From Dehalococcoides mccartyi (GTDB lineage: Bacteria > Chloroflexota > Dehalococcoidia > UBA2979): 5,488 bases of DNA. The stretch lies in the NCBI GenBank assembly GCA_945888895.1, contig CAMDAY010000148.1, forward strand, positions 1 through 5,488, written 5' to 3'. The notes under the pieces are model-generated. The model did no database searches. It was not told the DNA's origin and worked only from the letters and a program-made list of their open reading frames with translations. Position 1 is the first letter of the stretch, and the number at the start of each line of letters is the position of its first letter. Both the position numbers and the translations under genes were made by a program. Of the stretch, positions 1 to 5,443 are shown piece by piece.

Positions 1-34
1 TCTGGCCGGTGCGGCGCAGGCGGATACGTAGCAA
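1..34 (-). CDS. rpsP: 30S ribosomal protein S16, N-terminal fragment (cut by window edge)
   Basis: The first 11 codons read M-L-R-I-R-L-R-R-T-G-Q on the minus strand, matching the start of bacterial S16, which typically begins M-V/L-K-I-R-L-x-R-x-G. S16 is a small-subunit protein that binds 16S rRNA early in 30S assembly. The start is TTG at 32-34. It is chosen because a GGAGG site lies 5 nt upstream (40-44) and because the S16 N-terminus begins exactly there; the preceding in-frame codons (GTT, CCC) are not starts. The gene lies 154 nt downstream of ffh on the same strand, the order found in many bacteria, where rpsP is followed by a KH-domain protein gene, rimM, trmD and rplS. Everything after codon 11 lies outside the window. 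The identification rests on a short match plus gene order. Confidence 0.85.
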   Translation of the reverse strand, partial: MLRIRLRRTGQ

Positions 35-188
35 GGGAACCTCCGGGGAGCAGCCGTCTTCTGCGGCCAGACTGGAACCGAGCATCCTCGCGGACGCCTG
101 TTACTGAACGCGTTGTCGCTGGATGGCGGGAGGCGCTGGCGGCTGATAAGTCCTCGAAGGGACCGAGTGCCGACCGCGCGAAACCAGT
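35..188 (-). other. ffh-rpsP intergenic spacer
   Basis: This 154-nt spacer separates the ffh stop from the rpsP start. I see no open frame with a credible start and no strong factor-independent terminator after ffh, so read-through into rpsP is possible. Nor is there a convincing -35/-10 pair. Near the rpsP end, two mutually exclusive small stems can form around 50-67: GCCG with CGGC, and GCAG with CTGC. This could be a leader for ribosomal-protein autoregulation, but nothing in the sequence proves it. Confidence 0.4.
40..44 (-). promoter_or_regulatory. Ribosome binding site of rpsP
   Basis: On the minus strand this reads GGAGG, followed by the 5-nt spacer TTCCC and the TTG start of rpsP. 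It is the clearest Shine-Dalgarno site in the window and decides the rpsP start. It could fold into a small hairpin with the CTC just upstream (CTC-CCCG-GAG), which might mask it, but a 3-bp stem is weak evidence. Confidence 0.8.
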
Positions 189-1523
189 CTACATCCCCAG
201 CATGCGCATGATTCCCCCGGCACCCTTGCCGGAGGTCATCGCTTGCATCAGTTTGCGGGCATCTTTGAACTGATTCAAGAGGCGATTTACGTCTTGTGGG
301 GTCGTCCCGGAGCCCCGGGCGATGCGGCGGCGGCGGGATCCGTTCAAGATCTCGGGATTTCGGCGCTCCTGGAGGGTCATGGAGCGAACGATCGCCTCGC
401 TCTGGCTGAAGAATCCGTCGTTGAATTCGACCCGGCCGAGCTGCTTCTTGATGCCCGAGGCCCCCGGGAGCATGTCCAAGAGGCCGCCGAGGGGCCCCAT
501 GGACTTCACCTGCTCCATCTGACCGAGGAAGTCTTCCAGGTCGAACTGGCCGGTTCGCATCCGCTTCGTCATGTCCTCGACGCTGCGGGTGCCCATCGAG
601 GCCTTGGCCTTCTCGACCAGGGTGACGACGTCACCCATGCCGAGGACGCGGGAGGCGAAGCGCTCCGGGTGGAAGTCCTCGAGCGCTTCGAGGCGCTCGC
701 CCGTGGTGATCAGCTTGATCGGCAGGCCGGTGACCTCGCGGACGGAGAGGACGGCGCCGCCGCGGCTGTCGGAGTCCACCTTCGTGACGACGATGCCGGT
801 GCCCTCGATCGCCTCGTGGAACTCCTTGGCGATGGTCACGGCCTCCTGGCCGGACATCGCGTCCACGACGATCAGCACCTCGGTCGGGTCCACCTCGTCG
901 GCGAGGGCGGCGAGGCGATCCGCGGTGTCGTCGTCCAGCGCGACCGCGCCCACGGTGTCCACGATGATCGCGGTGATGTTCTGCTTCTTCGCCTCGGCGA
1001 GCGCGCGCTTTGCGACGTCGACGGCAGGTGCCTCCTTCGCCTCGACGTAGCACGGGACATCGATCGACTTCGCGAGCACCTGGAGCTGCTCGCTGGCCGC
1101 GACGCGCTCGAAGTCGGTGGAGACGAGGAGGGGGCGGTGCCCCTCGTTCTTGAGTCGCAGCGCGAGGCGGCCCGCGAGCGTGGTCTTACCGGAGCCCTTC
1201 GTGCCGACGATCAGGATCTTGATCGGCCCGCTGTCGGGCTTGAGCAGCGGGGCGTCCTGCCCGCCCAGGGTCTGCACCAGCTCGTCGTGGACGATGCTGA
1301 TGACCTGCTGGCCCGGGGTGATCGAGGTCAGGACCTCCTGCCCGAGCCCCTTCTCGCGCACGCGCGCGATGAAGTCACGGACGACCTTGAAGTTGACGTC
1401 CGCCTCGAGGAGCGCGATGCGCACCTCGCGCAGGGCTTCGTCGAGTTCCTGCTCGCCGATGCGGCCGCTGGAGCCGAGGCGTCGGAAGGTGTTCTGGAGT
1501 CGTTCGGAGAGCGCGTCGAGCAT
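189..1523 (-). CDS. ffh: Signal recognition particle GTPase Ffh (SRP54)
   Basis: The 444-aa product has normal Ffh length and architecture. The N domain is residues 1-95 (ALLEADV at 38-44), the GTPase G domain about 100-305, and the M domain about 306-444. The M domain carries the SRP-RNA-binding signature SRRRRIARGSGTTPQDVNR (396-414) and a Met-rich C-terminus (MRMLGM). With SRP RNA it binds signal sequences on ribosomes and docks with FtsY at the membrane. The P-loop is GTKGSGKTT (107-115, Lys113) and the guanine-specificity motif is TKVD (247-250). The G domain is unusual: family consensus DTAGR is DTVGA at 189-193, DTxRPAA is DFERVAA at 137-143, GLQGxGKTT is GTKGSGKTT, and the closing-loop GxGEK is TTGER at 273-277. 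I checked codons for the P-loop (107-113) and for DTVGA against the bases, and there is no frameshift. ATG start at 1521-1523, TAG stop. It is followed by rpsP, as in many bacteria. Family assignment is secure; normal GTPase activation is not. Confidence 0.96.
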   Translation of the reverse strand: MLDALSERLQNTFRRLGSSGRIGEQELDEALREVRIALLEADVNFKVVRDFIARVREKGLGQEVLTSITPGQQVISIVHDELVQTLGGQDAPLLKPDSGPIKILIVGTKGSGKTTLAGRLALRLKNEGHRPLLVSTDFERVAASEQLQVLAKSIDVPCYVEAKEAPAVDVAKRALAEAKKQNITAIIVDTVGAVALDDDTADRLAALADEVDPTEVLIVVDAMSGQEAVTIAKEFHEAIEGTGIVVTKVDSDSRGGAVLSVREVTGLPIKLITTGERLEALEDFHPERFASRVLGMGDVVTLVEKAKASMGTRSVEDMTKRMRTGQFDLEDFLGQMEQVKSMGPLGGLLDMLPGASGIKKQLGRVEFNDGFFSQSEAIVRSMTLQERRNPEILNGSRRRRIARGSGTTPQDVNRLLNQFKDARKLMQAMTSGKGAGGIMRMLGM

Positions 1524-1529
1524 GCTTCG

Positions 1530-1535
1530 AGTGTA
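1530..1535 (-). promoter_or_regulatory. Candidate -10 element of a leaderless ffh promoter
   Basis: On the minus strand this reads TACACT (4 of 6 matches to TATAAT, in the TAnnnT form) and lies exactly 6 nt before the ffh ATG. That would place the transcription start at or within a base or so of the ATG. No Shine-Dalgarno-like sequence occurs just upstream of that ATG, which fits a leaderless mRNA. No clear -35 box is present at 17 nt (AGCCGC). This is inferred from spacing and the missing ribosome binding site. Confidence 0.45.
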
Positions 1536-1773
1536 CCGAAGGCGGCGACGGCGCGGCTAGGGTGCCCGTGCGATGGGGACGCGACGATGGCACGGACGCA
1601 GGCTCGAGCCGCGCAACGTCCGCGCCATCACCGCCGATCGATCGAGTGCCCCGGCGCTCGACGTATTCAACGTACTGCGCCCGTCGAGGAGTGCCGCGGA
1701 GCATTTTGCCGTGTTTGACTGGGTTTCGTGGATTCGGGACGTGAGCGTCGCCAACTCCCAACCATCCGCTCAC
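1536..1773 (-). other. Non-coding region between the gap terminator and ffh
   Basis: Together with the promoter box and the terminator, the ffh-gap interval is 303 nt. Its open frames are short, lack ribosome binding sites and have no recognisable protein similarity. It contains an imperfect inverted repeat at 1642-1661 (arms of 8 nt, loop of 4; one C-A mismatch on the minus strand, a T-G wobble on the plus strand), next to a CGATCGATCGA run. It also has a direct repeat ACGTA-TTCA-ACGTA around 1661-1674. The right part (about 1700-1740) is more A+T rich than the surroundings and could hold a further promoter, but I cannot assign a -35/-10 pair. Confidence 0.4.
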
Positions 1774-1802
1774 CAGAAGGCCCCGATTTCCGGGGCCTTC
1801 TG
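1774..1802 (-). terminator. Hairpin terminator of gap
   Basis: This is a perfect 12-bp inverted repeat (CAGAAGGCCCCG with CGGGGCCTTCTG) around a 5-nt loop, 24 nt past the gap stop codon. The core is GC-rich and the outer pairs are A/T-rich. On the minus strand the hairpin is followed by GTGAGCGG, not a T-run, so it is a U-less terminator or an mRNA 3'-end stabiliser, not a textbook intrinsic terminator. Its position shortly after gap and well before ffh suggests that gap and ffh are separate transcription units. Confidence 0.75.
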
Positions 1803-1826
1803 CGGTATGCGAGCGAACGGTCCGGG

Positions 1827-2840
1827 CTACTCGAGTCCGCGCTCCGCCATCATCGCCACGACGTCGGTGAGGCGGCAGGAGTAGGCCCACTCGTTGTCGT
1901 ACCAGGAGATCGTCTTGGCCATGCCGCCCGGCAGCACCGCCGTCGAGGCAGCGTCGTGGATGGCCGAGGCGGGGTGGCCTTTGAAGTCCATTGAGACCAG
2001 CTCGTCCTTCTCGTAGTGGAGGTAGGGCGCCAGCGGGCCGCTCGCCGCCGCCATGTACGCCTCGTTGATCGCGCCCACCGAGGGTGCGTCCCGGAGCGTG
2101 GTGACGAGGTCGAGGAGCGACACGGTCGGCGTCGGCACGCGGAGCGCGAGGCCGTCGAACTTGCCAGCGAGTTCCGGGATGATCCCGGCGACGGCATCCG
2201 ATGCGCCCGAGGACGTCGGGATGATGTTCAGTGCGGCAGCGCGGGCGCGGCGGAGATCCTTGTGGGTGCCGTCCACCAGGTTCTGGTCGCCGGTGTACGA
2301 GTGGACGGTCGTCATGAAGCCGCGCTCCACACCGAAGGCGTCGTGCAGCACCTTGATCGCGAGGACGACGCAGTTCGTGGTGCAGGACCCGGCCGAGATC
2401 ACCTTGTGGGCCTTCGCGTCGTACTGCTCGTCGTTCGCGCCCATGATCACCGTCCAGTCCACGGCCTTGCCGGGCGCAGAGATGATGACCTTCTTCACGG
2501 AGTCGCGGACGTGCGCACCTGCCGACTTCCCGTCGCGGAACTCCCCGGTGCATTCGAGGACGACGTCAACGTCGGCGTCCCCCCACGGGATGTCGGCGGG
2601 GCTGTTCGCGTTGAAGACGGCGACCTCGTGCTTGCCGACCTTGAACGAGTCGGTGCCGTCGATGATCTCGGCGGGGAAGCGGCCGTAATCGGAGTCGTAG
2701 CGGAGCAGGTGCGTGCGCAGGGCGACCGGGCCGCGGTTGATCGCGACGATCTCGAAGTCGTCCTGGCGGTTCTCGAACCATGCGCGGAACGCCTGGCGTC
2801 CGGTGCGACCGAACCCGTTGATGCCGACTCGCAACGTCAT
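1827..2840 (-). CDS. gap: Type I glyceraldehyde-3-phosphate dehydrogenase, possibly NADP-preferring
   Basis: The 337-aa product has standard GAPDH length. It catalyses the reversible phosphorylating oxidation of glyceraldehyde-3-phosphate to 1,3-bisphosphoglycerate in the cytoplasm. The Rossmann fold opens with GINGFGRTGR (6-15). The catalytic site is SCTTNC with Cys153, assisted by His180 in HSYTGDQ. The motif HKDLRRARAAALNIIPT (193-209) and the C-terminal SWYDNEWAYSCR (312-323) are typical. Cofactor residues are atypical: the usual Asn-Asp after the second beta strand is Asn35-Arg36, with the following loop one residue shorter, and the usual Leu-Pro before the conserved His is Gly191-Thr192. 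Both changes point to NADP rather than strict NAD use. ATG start at 2838-2840 with GGGGAG 7 nt upstream, TAG stop. It appears monocistronic, with its own promoter and terminator. Erythrose-4-phosphate dehydrogenase is a less likely alternative, since the catalytic region reads as true GAPDH. Confidence 0.96.
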   Translation of the reverse strand: MTLRVGINGFGRTGRQAFRAWFENRQDDFEIVAINRGPVALRTHLLRYDSDYGRFPAEIIDGTDSFKVGKHEVAVFNANSPADIPWGDADVDVVLECTGEFRDGKSAGAHVRDSVKKVIISAPGKAVDWTVIMGANDEQYDAKAHKVISAGSCTTNCVVLAIKVLHDAFGVERGFMTTVHSYTGDQNLVDGTHKDLRRARAAALNIIPTSSGASDAVAGIIPELAGKFDGLALRVPTPTVSLLDLVTTLRDAPSVGAINEAYMAAASGPLAPYLHYEKDELVSMDFKGHPASAIHDAASTAVLPGGMAKTISWYDNEWAYSCRLTDVVAMMAERGLE

Positions 2841-2847
2841 GTGAAGA

Positions 2848-2853
2848 CTCCCC
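2848..2853 (-). promoter_or_regulatory. Ribosome binding site of gap
   Basis: On the minus strand this reads GGGGAG, 7 nt before the ATG of gap. It supports the chosen start, which also coincides with the conserved GAPDH N-terminus (M-T-L-R-V-G-I-N-G-F). Confidence 0.7.
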
Positions 2854-2932
2854 GGTCCTTGTGCCTGTCCTGCGATGGCGGGCTGGCGTGACGTTCCCTG
2901 ATGCGCGCCGAAGGGAGGTGAAGCGCGTCGCC

Positions 2933-2938
2933 ATTCTA
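2933..2938 (-). promoter_or_regulatory. Candidate -10 element for gap
   Basis: On the minus strand this reads TAGAAT (5 of 6 matches to TATAAT), in the only A+T-rich patch between the unknown gene and gap. It predicts a transcript starting near 2926 with a 5' leader of about 85 nt. The hexamer 17 nt upstream (CCACCG) does not resemble a -35 box, so recognition would rely on the -10 or an activator. An ATG overlaps this box and opens a frame running into gap out of phase; I do not consider it a gene. Confidence 0.45.
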
Positions 2939-2965
2939 TCCAACGCCGCGCTTAACGGTGGTCGT

Positions 2966-2998
2966 TCGGGGCACCCGAGACTGCAGTTTCTGCTACAG
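2966..2998 (-). terminator. Weak paired hairpins after the eno-unknown gene operon
   Basis: Two short adjacent inverted repeats lie 20-55 nt past the stop of the unknown gene. One is at 2981-2998 (6 bp, CTGTAG with CTGCAG, one wobble on the minus strand, loop 6). The other is at 2966-2978 (5 bp, TCGGG with CCCGA, loop 3). No T-run follows. Position suits an operon end, but the stems are short and could be chance in DNA of this composition. Confidence 0.25.
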
Positions 2999-3018
2999 GA
3001 CGTAACGGATGGCGGCGG

Positions 3019-3954
3019 CTAGAGCAGGATGCGCTGGGTCGCATCGCCGGGGCGTCGGCGGAACTGCTCGAGCAGATGGCGCGCCCGGCCGTCCTCGCCA
3101 CTCCACTCGACGAGGTGGCAGCGATCGGTGTCGGCGAGCAGCGCCTCCGCCGCCCGCACGTGGTCGACGACGGCGGTGCGCAGGTCGTCCGGCGCGGGGA
3201 AGTGCTGCGCGAGGTGCATCGAGGTGTGCAACTGCACGACGCCGATGCGTACCGCCCAGCCGAGCAGCAACTGCGCCCAGCCGAGGTGGTACGCGTGGTC
3301 GGCGAAGTTCAGCGGGTATCGCTCGTGGGTCGCCTCGTTCGCCACGAGGAGCGCCGTCGGCCCGAAGTTCGGTCGGCCGAGGTCGCTGGTTGCGCGGTAG
3401 ATCAGGCGGAGGTGCTCATCGCTCGCGATCGCGCCCCCCGCGAAGTAGTGGCCGAGGCCGATCTCGGTCGCGCGGGCGGGCTCGTTGCGGCCGTACGCCT
3501 CGTGCGTGAAGCGACGCCACTCGTCCATCTCGGCGTCGAGGCCGCGCTCGGCACCGACGAACTCGACGGCCTGCCGCAGCAGCGGCAGTGCGCTCTGGTA
3601 GGAGCCTCGCCGGATCACGCCGACCGCATCGGAGGTCGCGCTGAACGCGCGCGACCACAGGCTGGCATACCCGGCCATCGTCATTGTGCGCGCGGAGGCG
3701 CTGTATCCCGTGCCGGCGAGGCGCGCCTGCAGGTCGAGGTTCTGCGCGACGAGCCGCATCTCCTCGCCACAGGTGAAGCCAGTCTGCCGCCACGCGTCCT
3801 CAGCGACGTCGTCGAGGTCGGCGGGCTTGCCGGGCAGCGTCCACCCGGCGGGCACCTTCATCCCGGAGACGCGCTGCGGCGACGGGGCGATCGGGAGGTT
3901 CGCCCCCGACCCGCGCTCGTGGCCCTCGTGTGCGTCGCCGCTGCCGTTGGTCAC
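3019..3954 (-). CDS. Uncharacterised helical protein translationally coupled to enolase
   Basis: The 311-aa product belongs to no family I can name with confidence. Residues 1-31 are Gly/Ser/His/Pro-rich and probably disordered. From about residue 45 the sequence looks mostly alpha-helical. The segment 95-135 (RAFSATSDAVGVIRRGSY, then ALPLLRQAVEFVGAE) has the pattern R-x-G-x-Y-x-x-A-x-x-L-x-R-x-x-x-E seen in some HEPN-like/DUF5677-type helical bundles; this is pattern resemblance only. A His-spaced helix, HTSMHLAQH (243-251), follows a hydrophobic segment (225-241) that is probably a buried helix, not a membrane span. No signal peptide, P-loop or known catalytic motif is visible. The start is GTG at 3952-3954, overlapping the eno TGA by 4 nt (GTGA); Met32 (3859-3861) is an alternative start. 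Reading frame and coupling make it a real gene; function is unknown. Confidence 0.85.
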   Translation of the reverse strand: MTNGSGDAHEGHERGSGANLPIAPSPQRVSGMKVPAGWTLPGKPADLDDVAEDAWRQTGFTCGEEMRLVAQNLDLQARLAGTGYSASARTMTMAGYASLWSRAFSATSDAVGVIRRGSYQSALPLLRQAVEFVGAERGLDAEMDEWRRFTHEAYGRNEPARATEIGLGHYFAGGAIASDEHLRLIYRATSDLGRPNFGPTALLVANEATHERYPLNFADHAYHLGWAQLLLGWAVRIGVVQLHTSMHLAQHFPAPDDLRTAVVDHVRAAEALLADTDRCHLVEWSGEDGRARHLLEQFRRRPGDATQRILL

Positions 3955-5225
3955 TGTCGGAACGCGCTGCGGCCCGCGTAGAGGGCGCCCGCGCCGAGCT
4001 CTTCCTCGATGCGGAGCAGTTCGTTGTACTTCGCGGTGCGGTCGGTGCGTGCCGGTGCGCCCGTCTTGATCTGGCCCGCGCCCGTGGCGACGACGAGGTG
4101 GGCGATCGTCGTGTCCTCGGTCTCGCCGGAGCGGTGGGAGATCACGGCGCGGTAGCCGTTGCTGTGCGCGAGGCGAATCGCCGCCATGGTCTCGGTCAGC
4201 GTGCCGATCTGGTTGAGCTTGATGAGGATGGCGTTGCCGGCCTTCTGGTCGATGCCGCGACCGAGACGCTCGATGTTGGTGACGAACAGGTCATCGCCGA
4301 CCAGCTGTGTCTTGCTGCCGATGCGCTCGGTGAGGAGCTGCCAGCCGGCCCAGTCGTCCTCGTCCATGCCGTCCTCGATCGAGATGATCGGGTAGTCGCG
4401 CGCCCACTCGGCCCAAAGGTCGACAAGCTCGGCGGGGGTGACCGTGCGGCCCTCGCGCTTGAGGTCGTAGATGCCGTCGCGGTAGAGCTCGGACGCCGCG
4501 GGGTCGAGGGCGATCGCCATCTCGTCGCCGGGGCGGCGGCCGGTCGCCTCGATCGCGCGCATCAGCAGGTCCATCGCCTCGCGGTTCGTGCCGAGCGTCG
4601 GCGCGAAGCCCCCCTCGTCGCCGACGTTGGTGTTCAGACCGCGCTCGGACAGCGTCTTCTTCAGTGCCTGGTAGGTCTCGACGACCCAGCGCAGCCCCTC
4701 GCGGAAGGAGGGCGCGCCGACCGGGACGATCATGAACTCCTGGAAGTCGGTGGAGTTGGCGGCGTGCGCGCCGCCGTTGAGCACGTTGGCCATCGGCACC
4801 GGCAGCACACGTGCATCGACGCCACCGAGGTAGCGGTACAACGGCTCGTCCTTGGCGAGGGCAGCGGCCTTCGCGACCGCGAGCGACACGCCCAGGATCG
4901 CGTTCGCGCCGAGGCGGCTCTTGTTGGGCGTGCCGTCCTCCTCGACCATCCGCTGGTCGATGGACGCCTGGTCGAACGACGACATGCCGAGGATGGCGGG
5001 GCCGAGGGTGTTCTCGACGTTGGCGACGGCGTTCAGCACGCCCTTGCCGTGGTAGCGCTCAAGGTCGCCGTCGCGGAGCTCGGCCGCCTCGTACATGCCG
5101 GTGCTGGCGCCGCTGGGGACGAGCGCCCGGCCGATGGTGCCGTCGAACAGCTCCACATCGACCTCGACGGTTGGGTTACCGCGGGAGTCCAGCAACTCGC
5201 GCGCACGGACATCGATGATTTCCAC
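3951..5225 (-). CDS. eno: Enolase (phosphopyruvate hydratase)
   Basis: The 424-aa product has the usual bacterial length and converts 2-phosphoglycerate to phosphoenolpyruvate, reversibly, as a Mg-dependent cytoplasmic enzyme. The N-terminal domain has ARELLDSRGNPTVEV (8-22) and the mobile loop SGAST (38-42). The barrel domain carries the proton-donor region GDEGGFAP (Glu204), the Mg ligands Asp241, Glu284 and Asp311 (in ALDP, SIEDGMDEDDW and GDDLFVTN), the catalytic base Lys336 in LIKLNQIGT, His364 in SHRSGETEDTTIAH, and Lys387 in QIKTGAPARTDR. All key residues are present. The open frame extends upstream to 5420, but enolase similarity begins at GTG 5223-5225, which has an AAGGGGG site just before it, so that start is chosen. 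The upstream extension is Pro/Arg-rich and has no similarity to the family. The TGA stop overlaps the next gene's GTG by 4 nt. It is the first gene of its transcription unit within the window. Confidence 0.97.
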   Translation of the reverse strand: MEIIDVRARELLDSRGNPTVEVDVELFDGTIGRALVPSGASTGMYEAAELRDGDLERYHGKGVLNAVANVENTLGPAILGMSSFDQASIDQRMVEEDGTPNKSRLGANAILGVSLAVAKAAALAKDEPLYRYLGGVDARVLPVPMANVLNGGAHAANSTDFQEFMIVPVGAPSFREGLRWVVETYQALKKTLSERGLNTNVGDEGGFAPTLGTNREAMDLLMRAIEATGRRPGDEMAIALDPAASELYRDGIYDLKREGRTVTPAELVDLWAEWARDYPIISIEDGMDEDDWAGWQLLTERIGSKTQLVGDDLFVTNIERLGRGIDQKAGNAILIKLNQIGTLTETMAAIRLAHSNGYRAVISHRSGETEDTTIAHLVVATGAGQIKTGAPARTDRTAKYNELLRIEEELGAGALYAGRSAFRQ

Positions 5226-5238
5226 GGGGGCCCCCTTC
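5226..5238 (-). promoter_or_regulatory. Ribosome binding site of eno, inside a G5C5 palindrome
   Basis: On the minus strand the sequence just before the GTG start reads GAAGGGGG followed by CCCCC. AAGGGGG serves as the Shine-Dalgarno element with about 5 nt spacing and fixes the GTG start at 5223-5225. The 10-bp palindrome GGGGGCCCCC (5226-5235) overlaps it. Its two halves have no loop between them, so a simple hairpin would need to open at the centre. Confidence 0.65.
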
Positions 5239-5379
5239 GCCGCACGACGGATCGTCGCACGCACAGGATCGCAAGGGCGGGCGTGGGGCACAACAACGCG
5301 CGTGCGTGTGAGGCGCGGAGTCGGGACCCCTGGGGCGGCGAGTGCGGTCGAGGTGGCAGCGGGGGGCGGCCCACCCCTT

Positions 5380-5400
5380 CCCCTCCCGGCGCGGGAGGGG
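5380..5400. terminator. GC-rich hairpin upstream of eno
   Basis: A perfect 9-bp inverted repeat (CCCCTCCCG with CGGGAGGGG) surrounds a 3-nt loop. No T-run follows on either strand. On the plus strand it is followed by an A/G-rich tract; on the minus strand it is preceded by the matching pyrimidine tract. It may end a transcript entering from the right, pause transcription in the eno leader, or be a symmetric protein site. Confidence 0.4.
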
Positions 5401-5422
5401 TTCAGAAGAAGAGAAACCAACC

Positions 5423-5443
5423 GTGAGGAGCTGCGCCCCTCAC
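5423..5443 (-). terminator. Probable terminator of a gene beyond the right edge
   Basis: On the minus strand GTGAGGGGC and GCTCCTCAC pair as 9 bp (one G-U) around a GCA loop, and a T-rich tract (GGTTGGTTTCTCTTCTTCTG) follows directly. On the plus strand the wobble becomes an A-C mismatch, so the structure favours minus-strand RNA. Hairpin plus a pyrimidine-rich tail suggests an intrinsic terminator for a minus-strand gene upstream of eno. The T-run is interrupted, so efficiency is uncertain. Confidence 0.45.

Noticed and set aside
40..55. Plus-strand GGGGAGCAGCC resembles the conserved 3' side of SRP RNA domain IV (4.5S RNA), tempting next to ffh.
   Set aside because: The partner strand, with its CAGG internal-loop half and a GGAA-type tetraloop, is absent, and the closing stem has an A-G mismatch. 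The same bases are explained by the rpsP ribosome binding site on the other strand.
243..1718. Long plus-strand open frame (491 codons) opposite ffh.
   Set aside because: It mirrors ffh codon structure in high-G+C DNA, has no ribosome binding site or recognisable domain, and is rich in Ala, Asp, Gly, Leu, Arg and Val, as expected of antisense shadows.
1715..1720. Plus-strand TTGACT, a good -35 match.
   Set aside because: There is no suitable -10 box downstream and no plus-strand gene for it to serve.
1557..1754. Small minus-strand open frame (65 codons) between gap and ffh.
   Set aside because: No ribosome binding site, no recognisable similarity, and a composition typical of chance frames.
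5226..5420. N-terminal extension of the enolase frame by 65 codons to an upstream start.
   Set aside because: The extension is low-complexity Pro/Arg/Ala-rich and crosses a 9-bp hairpin. Family similarity begins at the GTG with the AAGGGGG site.
3930..5426. Long plus-strand open frame (498 codons) opposite enolase.
   Set aside because: Same reasons: an antisense shadow of a well-supported, fully conserved gene.
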